Positions 25,501 to 32,358 of a stretch of DNA of 32,358 nucleotides are shown here, piece by piece. The stretch is from Flavobacterium sp. (GTDB lineage: Bacteria; Bacteroidota; Bacteroidia; Flavobacteriales; Flavobacteriaceae), in NCBI GenBank assembly GCA_023253295.1, contig JALRGZ010000127.1, positions 1 to 32,358 on the forward strand, in the 5' to 3' direction. A program made the position numbers and the translations under genes. Position 1 is the stretch's first letter, and each line of letters begins with the position of its first letter. The notes below the pieces were generated by a model. That model made no database searches, was not told where the DNA came from, and saw only the letters and a list, made by a program, of their open reading frames with translations.

Positions 25501-25659
25501 ATTGGAACCGGAGCTATCGGTGGAATGCTAATCGGAACGGTTTTAGGAGTATTTGTAATTCCTGTTTTATTTATTGTTTTCCAAAATTTACAGGAGAAAG
25601 TTTCTACCAAACCACTTCCTACACCAATAAATGAATCAGACGTTGAATCTTTAGAATAA
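22507..25659 (+). CDS. RND multidrug efflux permease (HAE1/AcrB family)
   Basis: Proton-driven trimeric inner-membrane pump exporting hydrophobic or amphiphilic compounds; 1050 residues, full length for the family. The N-terminal FSKFIDRPVLSTVISI is a strong HAE1 signature. The fourth transmembrane helix has the proton relay pair D405/D406 in GIVVDDAIVVVEAV, and the later LLAKNAILIVEF supplies the relay lysine. Two large periplasmic loops (about 35-335 and 560-870) provide the drug-binding and docking domains. The DD pair separates it from the metal-type pump at 1-3715, which has the DFGIIID form. The substrate cannot be inferred. It is 4 bp upstream of the outer-membrane channel gene. Confidence 0.97.
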   Translation: MFSKFIDRPVLSTVISIIIVILGVLGLISLPVSQYPEIAPPTVTVSANYQGASAEVVMNSVVIPLEEQINGVEDMTYMTSTSNNDGSASINIYFKLGTNPDLAAVNVQNRVSRATPLLPQEVTKAGVTTSKRQSDNILIFSLYSENPNYDMTFLQNYANINILPKIKRVAGVGDATIFGQRDYSMRIWLKPDIMGAYGLVPSDITALLAEQNIETAPGQLGERADQSFQYVLKYKGRLQSTKEFEDIVVRSTPNGEVLKLKDIARIELGAVNYASNTLTNGNQSVGIAIAQTAGSNAQEVIENSLKELDKAAINFPKGVKYTTLINANDFLEESISKVIHTLIEAFILVFIVVFIFLQDWRSTLIPAISVPVAIVGTFFFLSLFGFTINLLTLFALVLAVGIVVDDAIVVVEAVHAKMEAGEHDPKKAAHSAMGDISGAIISITLVMSAVFIPVSFISGSAGVFYKQFGLTLAISIVLSAINALTLSPALCAIFLKEHDPNKEKGFLERFYAAFNAGFETTTNKYKKGVQFLVKRKWLAFIGIAIFAGIFVLLLNTTQKAFVPSEDTGAIFSDIQLAPGTSLKKTEEVLLQVENKIKDMPEIKEILRISGRSIISGSGSNYGMVILKLKPWAERKEANQEVMAVVQELFKRAATVKDAKILFFARPTLSGFGYSNGFEMQLQDQKGGSIQDLSKVNSDFLAALNSRPEIKYAATSFSPNYPQYRINLNVAAIKKSGLTVTDVLGTMQGYFGGVYASNFNKFGKQYRVVYQSEPQFRSDPESLNKVLVRNNSGQMAPISQFVTLEKVFGPQAIDRFNLFTSVKITGAPNEGFSSGDAIKAVQEVASQKLPLGYGYEFSGMTREEISAGGQTIFIFLLCLVFVYFLLSAQYESYILPFAVLISLPIGLAGAFIFAFFFNVSNNIYMQITLIMLIGLLAKNAILIVEFAADARRKGLSISQAAIQGAVARLRPILMTSFAFILGLMPLMLARGAGAVGNKAIGTGAIGGMLIGTVLGVFVIPVLFIVFQNLQEKVSTKPLPTPINESDVESLE

Positions 25660-25663
25660 GAAA

Positions 25664-27064
25664 ATGAAAAATAAAATCTATAAAATTGCCTTATTAGCAA
25701 CAACAGCAATCGTATTGCAATCTTGTTTTGTAGCTAAAGATTACAAAAGACCTGAAGTAAAAACGGCTAATTTGTATCGTAATGAAGCAACTACTACTGA
25801 TACAACTTCTTTGGCAAATGTGAGTTGGGAAAAGATTTTTACCGATCCAATTTTACAAGAATATATTCGAAAAGGATTGCAAAACAATTTGGATATCCGA
25901 ATTGCTATGCAAAATATCGCTGCAGCCGAAGCGACAATGAAACAAGGAAAGGCAGGTTTCTTCCCTAGTTTTTCAGTAGGAACCGATTGGACTCATCAGG
26001 AACTTTCTAAAAACAGTCAATTTGGTGCTATTGTCCGTAATACCTCAGTTGATCAATACCAACTAACAGGAACTTTATCTTGGGAAGCGGATATTTGGGG
26101 AAAAATCAGAAGTAATAAACGCGCTGCCAATGCGGTATTTTTGCAAACAACCGCAGCTAATCAAGCGATTAAGACCGAATTAATTGCTAACATTGCTGCA
26201 ACCTATTATCAGTTACTTTCGGTAGATGAGCAAATAAAAGTAGCCGAAGAAACCTTAATCAACAGAAACAAAAGTGTTGAAACTATTATTCAACTTAAGA
26301 AATCCGGTAGTGTGACTGAAGTTGGTGTGAAACAAACGGAAGCTCAAAAGTATGCCACTGAAATTATTATTGCCGATTTAAAAAACAGTTTAATAATACT
26401 TGAAAACACCCTAAGCACTTTGCTTGGAGAACCTTCGGCTAAGATTGACAGAGGTACTTTTGAATCGCAAAAATTGCAGCCCACAATTACTTTAGGAGTT
26501 CCTGCTCAGTTGTTAAGAAATCGTCCGGATGTTATTGCAGCCGAGTACAATTTAATATCCAATTTTGAATTGACCAATGTAGCTAAAAACAGTTTTTATC
26601 CAACTTTAAAAGTAACAGCTACTAGTGGTTTGCAAAGTATTGATTTAAAAGAATGGTTCAGTACCAATTCTATTTTTGCTAATATCGTAACGGGTTTAAC
26701 ACAGCCTATTTTCAATCAGAGACAGTTGAAAACGAAGTATGAAATTGCTAAAGCTAATCAAGAAAAAGCCTATTTACAATTCGAACAATCACTGTTAAAA
26801 GCAGGAAAAGAAGTTTCGGATGCATTAGCTCAATATAACAATGAAACAAAAAAGATTTTAATTCGTAAAAATCAGGTAGATGTATTGACTAAAGCTGCGA
26901 GTTTTTCTGACGAATTGTTGACATATGGTTTAGCTAATTATTTAGAGGTTTTGACTTCTAAAAATGATGCTCTGAATGCTAAATTAAGTTTAGTTGATAA
27001 TAAATTTCAACAATACAAAGCTATTATCCAATTGTACAAAGCTTTAGGAGGAGGATGGCAATAA
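25664..27064 (+). CDS. Outer-membrane efflux lipoprotein (TolC/NodT/OprM family)
   Basis: Channel of the tripartite pump, 466 residues. It has a lipoprotein signal peptide with lipobox LQSC (C21). The body shows the two-fold OEP repeat with long amphipathic helices, an EADIWGKIRSNKRAA segment typical of NodT-type outer-membrane factors, and the later LRNRPDVIAAEYNL motif that marks the second repeat. The protein ends at the expected YKALGGGW. It starts 4 bp after the permease stop and is followed by a strong terminator, closing the four-gene operon of regulator, adaptor, permease and channel. Confidence 0.96.
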   Translation: MKNKIYKIALLATTAIVLQSCFVAKDYKRPEVKTANLYRNEATTTDTTSLANVSWEKIFTDPILQEYIRKGLQNNLDIRIAMQNIAAAEATMKQGKAGFFPSFSVGTDWTHQELSKNSQFGAIVRNTSVDQYQLTGTLSWEADIWGKIRSNKRAANAVFLQTTAANQAIKTELIANIAATYYQLLSVDEQIKVAEETLINRNKSVETIIQLKKSGSVTEVGVKQTEAQKYATEIIIADLKNSLIILENTLSTLLGEPSAKIDRGTFESQKLQPTITLGVPAQLLRNRPDVIAAEYNLISNFELTNVAKNSFYPTLKVTATSGLQSIDLKEWFSTNSIFANIVTGLTQPIFNQRQLKTKYEIAKANQEKAYLQFEQSLLKAGKEVSDALAQYNNETKKILIRKNQVDVLTKAASFSDELLTYGLANYLEVLTSKNDALNAKLSLVDNKFQQYKAIIQLYKALGGGWQ

Positions 27065-27109
27065 ACAATGAATTCATTTTACCATAATTAAATTAGTTTA
27101 TATTTGATG

Positions 27110-27148
27110 AAAAGCCGTTAAGTTTTAGAATTTAACGGCTTTTTTTTT
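27110..27148 (+). terminator. Terminator of the RND efflux operon
   Basis: A perfect 12-bp stem AAAAGCCGTTAA / TTAACGGCTTTT with a 10-base loop is followed by a T-run to 27148. It lies 45 bp after the channel gene and 18 bp before the end of the convergent chrA gene; the A-run on its left side could let it act weakly on chrA as well. Confidence 0.92.
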
Positions 27149-27166
27149 GATGAATTCTTTGAAAAT

Positions 27167-28300
27167 TTATAAGGTTATAAAAGTCAACACATAACCTAAA
27201 ACTGCACCTCCAATAACTACAAAAGCCGAATTTATTTTTTTGAATTGAAAAGCTATTAAAATACTAACTGATGCAATTAAAATAGTTCGCCAGTCGGTTA
27301 TAGTGTCTTTACCCATTTGGATACAAATTGAGAAAATAATTGCAACAGATGAGACATTAACAGCATCTAAAAAAACAGAAAAAGTATTTGAATTTCGTAG
27401 TTTTTTAACCAATGGATTCAATAAAGCTACAAACACAAAAGAAGGTAAAAATATCGCAAGAGTGGATACGACTGCTCCCATAGCGTCATTAATTTGATAA
27501 CCTACAAAAGTTACGGATGAAAAAACAGGTCCCGGAGTAAATTGCCCCACTGCAATGGCATCAATCAATTGTTGGCTGGATAACAATCCTTTTGCTACCA
27601 ATTCAGCATCCAAAAAAGCAAATAACACATAGCCACTACCATAAAGAATCGAGCCAATTTTCAAGAAAATTAAAAACAAATTCCAATTACCGGTTGCGGT
27701 TACTGTAGCCTGTGAAAAAGGTAAAATTCCAAGAGGAATACAATTATTTTGAAAAGAGCCTCTGTTTTTTAACCAAAACCAAATTAATGACAAAAATCCA
27801 GCTCCAAAAAGCAAGGCTATTTCATTAAAATGCAAAAGAGAAAGTACTAAAACAATAAGCCCAATTATTCCTAAAGAAATAGTTTTGAATGATTTTTTTG
27901 CCAATGGAAAAACAGCTCCTAAAATTATAGCAATGATGGCAGGCTTTATTCCGTATAAAAAAGGTTGAATTTCCGGTAATTGGCCGTATTCCTTGTACAA
28001 CCACGCAAAACCGGCGGTAAGAAAAACAGCAGGTAAAATAAAACAAAGCCCCGAAACTAATAAACCCTTCACTCCTGCTCTTTCATGGCCAATATGAATA
28101 GCCATTTCGGTACTGTTAGGTCCCGGAATTAAATTCGTCGCTCCTAATAAATCTAGAAAATGTTGCTCGTCAAGCCATTTCTTTTTTTCTACAACTTCAT
28201 TTTGCATCATGGCAATATGAGCTGCAGGGCCACCAAAACCAATGAAGCCTAATTTTAAAAAAAGTTGGGCCAGTTCTTTTAATTTTTGTTTGTCGTTCAT
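27167..28300 (-). CDS. chrA: Chromate transporter ChrA (long, two-domain form)
   Basis: Multi-pass inner-membrane protein of the CHR family, 377 residues from the ATG at 28300. A GTG at 28318 would add six residues, but an AAAAGG lies directly against it, whereas the same purine run sits upstream of the ATG. The two homologous halves of long CHR proteins are visible: GFGGP (21-25) with PGPNSTEMA (59-67) in the first, and YGSGY (220-224) with TPGPVFS (255-261) in the second. Characterised members export chromate; others of the family have no proven substrate. The gene converges on the RND operon with a shared terminator region. A degenerate -7-like TATTTTG lies at 28335-28341. Confidence 0.9.
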   Translation of the reverse strand: MNDKQKLKELAQLFLKLGFIGFGGPAAHIAMMQNEVVEKKKWLDEQHFLDLLGATNLIPGPNSTEMAIHIGHERAGVKGLLVSGLCFILPAVFLTAGFAWLYKEYGQLPEIQPFLYGIKPAIIAIILGAVFPLAKKSFKTISLGIIGLIVLVLSLLHFNEIALLFGAGFLSLIWFWLKNRGSFQNNCIPLGILPFSQATVTATGNWNLFLIFLKIGSILYGSGYVLFAFLDAELVAKGLLSSQQLIDAIAVGQFTPGPVFSSVTFVGYQINDAMGAVVSTLAIFLPSFVFVALLNPLVKKLRNSNTFSVFLDAVNVSSVAIIFSICIQMGKDTITDWRTILIASVSILIAFQFKKINSAFVVIGGAVLGYVLTFITL

Positions 28301-28431
28301 TTTAGCAACAAGTTTCACCTTTTATTCATAGTTGCAAAATAAACTATTCTTATCTAAAATTAACATTAAATTTTCATGCATAGATTCAAGAAATTATAAA
28401 AGGATTTCTCTAACCGGTGTACAAAAAAAGA

Positions 28432-28911
28432 TTATTTCAACCTTATAGGAATCCAAACTTCCTCTTCCGAATCAGGATGACCTTTTTTGTATTTAACACC
28501 TAAAATTTCAAAATGAGGTCTGTTGTCCACAACATAATCCGAATTTGGGATCCAGTTACTGAAAATAGCTTCAAAAAAAGCAGGAGCATCACTTCCGTCT
28601 CCCTTATAATTGAATACTGCATACCAACCATTTGGTATGACTAAAGTATGCATATTATCAGGAATCGTATCAAAATCGGTTACTTCTACTGCAGCCCATT
28701 TTTCAAATACCTTTTCCGGATTAAAGTGAGTCCAAAAATCATCTGGAAATTGCTGAACAGAGAATAAATCCGTACTTACTGAATTGAGAATTTCCTTTTT
28801 TATGGGCATAAAACTTTGCCATAAAGGAACCGGATTGTATGCTACATAATTCATGTTCTGCTTGCAACCTATTAGTTTTTTCTCTGTAAAAGCTACTATA
28901 CGGGGTTTCAT
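28432..28911 (-). CDS. GyrI-like (AraC effector-binding type) small-molecule-binding protein
   Basis: Soluble protein of 159 residues from the ATG at 28911 (a TTG one codon earlier is less likely). The sequence pattern fits the GyrI-like/AraC effector-binding fold: an N-terminal strand with RIVAFTEKKLIGCKQNMNYV, a central helix with WQSFMPIKKEIL, WYAVFNYKGDGSDAPAFFEAIFSNWIPNS, and the closing HFEILGVKYKKG..EEEVWIPIR. It has no DNA-binding domain, so it is a stand-alone binding or hydrolase-like protein. It lies 28 bp downstream of the M48 peptidase gene on the same strand and is probably co-transcribed. The ligand is unknown. Confidence 0.8.
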   Translation of the reverse strand: MKPRIVAFTEKKLIGCKQNMNYVAYNPVPLWQSFMPIKKEILNSVSTDLFSVQQFPDDFWTHFNPEKVFEKWAAVEVTDFDTIPDNMHTLVIPNGWYAVFNYKGDGSDAPAFFEAIFSNWIPNSDYVVDNRPHFEILGVKYKKGHPDSEEEVWIPIRLK

Positions 28912-28939
28912 CAAATTTATATTAGAAGTTAAAACAATT

Positions 28940-31027
28940 TTAAGATTGTAAATTATTCACTTTTTGCTCAATTGAAGCATTAGTTGTAACTAACAATTCA
29001 AACTGAAAATCAAGCAATTCTTTTTTCAATAAAAAGTATCCTCTTGAAATTATAAATATATAATTATTAATTGCTTTGAAAAAGATATTTAACTCCTCGT
29101 CAATGTATTTACTGTTTGAAAAATAGATCCATTCCTCTTTTAAATACATTTCGAAACTTTCACGAATATCGGTTGTTAATTCATTTTTAAACAATTCATT
29201 AGCGATAATAATTTCAATTTCTTTTTTTATTTCTTTTTCAAGAGAATATACTTTCTTTAAATTCGATTTAATTTCGTCCAATGGAGTTACAACCGAAAAA
29301 AAGTTAGCCGCATTTATAATATCATTATAATAAGCTACTCTTCTGTCGTATTCTTTATCATAATTAAAAAAAGCTTTGTAACGAGAAATCAAAGCGCCGT
29401 CTTTATAGTCTTTTTTAGCGAGATTATTAAAAAATAAAAAAATTGAAATATCATTTTCAGTGATTTTATTTTTAAAATCTGAAATTTCTTTTTCAATAGA
29501 AGGAATTAATTTGAAAGCTTCTTTAGATTTAAATTTATGTCCATCATAGTCAAATGTCTTGATTTCTAATTGTTTATTAGCAATACTTTCAATAACCGCT
29601 TTATCATTTTCTAAGGCAATAAAATCATAAACCATATCAATCTTTTCTTTACTAAATAGCGATTCGAAAATACTGATTACATCAGGTTTTTCTATTGCAT
29701 TTATATCAAAATAATTGGGATTTTTATTGTCATAATAACCATTGTAAATGGAATTAAAAGTATTGTTTTCAAACTGCTTTTGATAATCAACTTTAAATTC
29801 ATCCAATGTCATCAAACTAAATGTTTCACTATTTTCAATACTTGAAAAAAGCTGAGCTGTAAGTCGTTCCTGAACTTTATCAATATCTATGAAAACAGTA
29901 TTAGCCATTTGATTATCTGTTTTTTCTTTATGTATATTATGCTTTTCTAATTTTGCATTTCTATCCTGAGTAGAAGGATGAGATGCCCATTGATTTTCTA
30001 TATTAAGTTTGGATTTGTTAAACTTGCTAATATCTAATTCGCTCACAACAGGTAATCCAAATTTGAATTCTAATTGGCTGTCTTTGGCTAAAAATTCTAA
30101 AACAAACATTTGTTCTTTATAAATATTCATCGATTTTACATTCTGACTAATTTTTTCTCCATAAAATCTAAGTATAGCATTATAAGCTGTATCTACTAAA
30201 TCCATTCGTAATAAAGATTCCTGTAATGGAGTAATACCCGCAACATTTGCAGCGACTTCATCGGCATGAAATTCCATCTCTCTGGAAAGAGCCAGATAAT
30301 TGATATTAATTAAACCGTACATCTTCTTTAAAATCCACTGAATACCTTCAATTATTTTGATTGATATTACTAAAAAGATTGAAAAATAATTATTCGAATT
30401 CCCCCACTTTTGGATGGTTTGATCAAATGAATCATTTTCATATAACATATTAAAAATGATTTGGTTTACATAATATACATAACTCCCCACCTTCATACTT
30501 TTTTGGGAAAAATGTCCAAATTCATGAGCAAGAATAGCTTTTAATTCTTGTTTAGTGATTGTATTAACTAATCCTAAGCCAATTTGAAGATTCTTTTTTA
30601 CGGGAAATAACAAACTCCAAAAACTTGAATCATAAAATACACATGCATTTACATCTGAGGAGAGGTATATTTTTTTAGGAAAATCGGTTCCTACTTCATC
30701 TACAATTTCCTTGATGAATTGAAATAACCGGGGTTCTGTTTCTTTATGAATTTCAACTAAATGACTGCGATCAATACTGTGTTTTTTAAATAAAAATTTG
30801 AACAAAAAAGCTAGTACGTAAAAACCTAAACTAGCCAATCCTAATCCTAACATTATTGTGACAAAAGAAGGTTTTATTGAAATAAGATAAAAACCACCCA
30901 AAGCACTTAAAACGGTTAAGCCAACTGCAAAGACTATGAGAAAAACATAAACAATAATAAACAACACTATGGAAGTAATTGCTTTGAAACTTGTTTTTTT
31001 GAAATTTTTAGATACAGCAATATTCAT
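28940..31027 (-). CDS. M48-family membrane metallopeptidase
   Basis: Membrane-bound zinc peptidase, 695 residues. Two N-terminal hydrophobic segments (about 18-50 and 55-80) precede the catalytic domain with the zinc motif HEFGH (H168, E169, H172) and the third ligand E252 in SREMEFHAD, followed by further hydrophobic residues at about 215-240. The long C-terminal region (about 370-695) is charged and helical and has no motif I recognise; it is well beyond the length of HtpX or Ste24. Relatives act in membrane protein quality control or signalling, but the substrate here is unknown. The gene is divergent from porX and has a TAnnTTTG element 38 bp upstream. Confidence 0.87.
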   Translation of the reverse strand: MNIAVSKNFKKTSFKAITSIVLFIIVYVFLIVFAVGLTVLSALGGFYLISIKPSFVTIMLGLGLASLGFYVLAFLFKFLFKKHSIDRSHLVEIHKETEPRLFQFIKEIVDEVGTDFPKKIYLSSDVNACVFYDSSFWSLLFPVKKNLQIGLGLVNTITKQELKAILAHEFGHFSQKSMKVGSYVYYVNQIIFNMLYENDSFDQTIQKWGNSNNYFSIFLVISIKIIEGIQWILKKMYGLININYLALSREMEFHADEVAANVAGITPLQESLLRMDLVDTAYNAILRFYGEKISQNVKSMNIYKEQMFVLEFLAKDSQLEFKFGLPVVSELDISKFNKSKLNIENQWASHPSTQDRNAKLEKHNIHKEKTDNQMANTVFIDIDKVQERLTAQLFSSIENSETFSLMTLDEFKVDYQKQFENNTFNSIYNGYYDNKNPNYFDINAIEKPDVISIFESLFSKEKIDMVYDFIALENDKAVIESIANKQLEIKTFDYDGHKFKSKEAFKLIPSIEKEISDFKNKITENDISIFLFFNNLAKKDYKDGALISRYKAFFNYDKEYDRRVAYYNDIINAANFFSVVTPLDEIKSNLKKVYSLEKEIKKEIEIIIANELFKNELTTDIRESFEMYLKEEWIYFSNSKYIDEELNIFFKAINNYIFIISRGYFLLKKELLDFQFELLVTTNASIEQKVNNLQS

Positions 31028-31345
31028 ATCTATTCCGATTAAATTGACAACTATTTTTTGTTTTCAAATGTAAGATAAATATGCTAACAAACATACTTTG
31101 CATATACAAAAATTCTTAATAAATATTTATATTTATTGTTGATAGCTGCACTTAAAACAATAACTTATTCAGTATAGATTTCTTTTTAGATATAGTAAAA
31201 GTAATAATACTTCAAATGAATTTACAGTCAAAACTTTATCATAAAATTAGGAAAATGGCGCACATAAAATCTGTAATTTGCACAATGAACGAGGATTTTT
31301 TGCGTTCTATAAAACTATTCATTTGATTGTTATTTACACATAAAT
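31028..31345. other. Divergent intergenic region between the M48 peptidase and porX genes
   Basis: 318 bp without a convincing gene. It is A/T-rich and contains the M48 promoter element (31065-31072) and a degenerate -7-like TAATTTG at 31274-31280 that could serve porX. A 36-codon frame at 31216-31326 has no supporting features. I see no stem-loop with a T-run and no repeat. Confidence 0.6.
31065..31072 (-). promoter_or_regulatory. Candidate -7 element for the M48 peptidase gene
   Basis: The minus strand reads TACATTTG, an exact TAnnTTTG match, 37 bp upstream of the ATG. A TTTG occurs 15 bp further upstream, slightly closer than usual for a -33 element. Confidence 0.5.
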
Positions 31346-32358
31346 ATGGACAAAATAAAAATACTTTGGGTTGATGATGAAATCGATTATCTAAAACCAC
31401 ACATCCTTTTTTTAGAGAAAAAAAACTACGAAGTTACGACTTGTAACAATGGTCTTGATGCCATTGAAATATTTGATAATGAAAACTTTGACATTGTTTT
31501 CTTAGATGAAAATATGCCTGGAATGAGCGGCTTAGAAACGCTTTCGGAAATGAAAGAGAAAAAAAGCGCCATCCCCATGATTATGATTACCAAAAGCGAA
31601 GAAGAATACATCATGGAAGAAGCCATTGGTGCTAAAATCGCTGATTATTTGATTAAACCGGTCAATCCTAACCAAATTTTACTGAGCCTGAAGAAGAATT
31701 TGGATAACTCTAAGCTGATTTCACAAAAAACAACCTTAGATTACCAAAAGGAATTTAGAAAGATTTCGATGGAAATGGGCATGGTCAACAGTTATGAAGA
31801 CTGGATTGAATTGTACAAAAAGCTGTTATTTTGGGAATTACAATTGGAAGACATCAACGATCAAAGTATGATTGAAATTTTAGAATCGCAAAAGGTAGAA
31901 GCGAATTCACAATTTGGGAAATTCATCGAACGCAATTACGAAGACTGGTTTTTACCAAAAGCCGATGCTCCTATTCAATCACATACATTATTCAAAGAAT
32001 TAGTGGTTCCTGAATTAAAGAAAAAGGATAAACCTGTATTGTTTGTGGTGATTGACAATTTGCGTTATGACCAATGGAAAGCTTTTGAAAGTGTGGTAGC
32101 CGATTATTACAAATTAGAAAAAGAAGTTCCCTACTACTCTATTTTACCAACAGCCACTCAATATGCCCGTAATGCTATTTTTTCAGGTTTATTGCCTGTA
32201 GATATGGAAAAAAAACATCCGGATTTATGGAAAAACGATCCTGATGAAGGCGGAAAAAACCTGTTTGAAGCCGAATTTCTGGCTGCTCAGTTAAAGCGTT
32301 TGAGCTTAAACATCAAATCAGATTATTTCAAAATCACTAATATGGCTTCCGGAAAAAA
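31346..32358 (+). CDS. porX: PorX-type response regulator with PglZ domain (3' end off window)
   Basis: First 337 residues of a regulator of the type IX secretion system. The receiver domain (about 1-120) has acidic residues D10/D11, phospho-acceptor D54 in FLDENMPGMSG, and K104 in YLIKPVNP. A helical linker (about 125-225) follows. The PglZ domain of the alkaline phosphatase superfamily then begins at PVLFVVIDNLRYDQW (about 230-244), with TATQYARN (269-276) carrying the likely nucleophilic Thr. PorX works with the PorY kinase in Porphyromonas gingivalis and related bacteria, and its PglZ domain has been reported to hydrolyse oligonucleotides. About a third of the protein lies beyond the edge, so the remaining metal ligands cannot be checked. 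Confidence 0.93.
   Translation, partial: MDKIKILWVDDEIDYLKPHILFLEKKNYEVTTCNNGLDAIEIFDNENFDIVFLDENMPGMSGLETLSEMKEKKSAIPMIMITKSEEEYIMEEAIGAKIADYLIKPVNPNQILLSLKKNLDNSKLISQKTTLDYQKEFRKISMEMGMVNSYEDWIELYKKLLFWELQLEDINDQSMIEILESQKVEANSQFGKFIERNYEDWFLPKADAPIQSHTLFKELVVPELKKKDKPVLFVVIDNLRYDQWKAFESVVADYYKLEKEVPYYSILPTATQYARNAIFSGLLPVDMEKKHPDLWKNDPDEGGKNLFEAEFLAAQLKRLSLNIKSDYFKITNMASGK

Noticed and set aside
25389..25709. Minus-strand frame over the end of the RND permease
   Set aside because: It is a shadow of the permease/channel junction; also rejected for the same reason are 23523-23756, 24093-24290, 9426-9650, 19711-19977, 27303-27497, 27825-28046 and 31426-31626.
31216..31326. 36-codon plus-strand frame upstream of porX
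   Set aside because: No ribosome-binding signal or recognisable protein features, and it covers the likely porX promoter.
1..32358. Search for CRISPR arrays, tRNA/rRNA genes, insertion sequences, phage or defence genes
   Set aside because: I saw no regularly spaced repeats, no transposase or integrase, no tRNA cloverleaf and no recognised defence gene.

Overview
The window reads as chromosomal DNA of a Bacteroidota bacterium, most likely a member of the Flavobacteriaceae. The evidence is the strong A/T bias, a fused lpxC/fabZ gene, two LpxD-type acyltransferases, a PorX-type regulator of the type IX secretion system at the right edge, and at least eight promoter elements of the Bacteroidota form TAnnTTTG upstream of genes. 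I see no rRNA, tRNA, CRISPR array, prophage, insertion sequence or integrase. Most of the window looks like core genome.

Layout from left to right. (1) 1-5813, minus strand: a metal-efflux cluster made of an OmpR-type response regulator, its histidine kinase and a CzcA/CusA-type RND pump fused in frame to a TolC-like outer-membrane part; the pump runs off the left edge. (2) 6001-8892, plus strand: an LTA-synthase-like membrane sulfatase-fold enzyme, then a YoaK/DUF1275 membrane protein. (3) 8885-12734, minus strand: fabG, a von Willebrand-like membrane protein and a YeiH-type transporter. (4) 12870-14301, minus strand: a small protein of uncertain function with its own terminator, then sucD. 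(5) 14472-20645, minus strand: a lipid A and envelope run in the order HD phosphohydrolase, lpxD, lpxC/fabZ, lpxA, efp, second lpxD. (6) 20857-27064, plus strand: a GbsR/MarR-type regulator followed by a complete tripartite RND multidrug pump (lipoprotein adaptor, HAE1-type permease, outer-membrane lipoprotein channel), closed by a strong terminator. (7) 27167-31027, minus strand: chrA, a GyrI-like protein and a large M48 membrane metallopeptidase. (8) 31346 to the right edge, plus strand: porX, incomplete.

The best new signal is regulatory. A pair of CTTAAG half-sites spaced exactly 11 bp apart occurs twice. One copy lies upstream of the response-regulator operon, in the region shared with the LTA-synthase-like gene. 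The other overlaps the histidine kinase stop codon, just upstream of a TAnnTTTG element that would drive the metal pump. An 11-bp direct repeat is the usual binding-site form of OmpR/PhoB-family regulators, so these are good candidate binding sites for the regulator encoded here. A second signal is an imperfect inverted repeat abutting the promoter of the GbsR-type regulator, which suggests autoregulation of the multidrug pump operon. I found no gene cluster that I can defend as a wholly new biological system.
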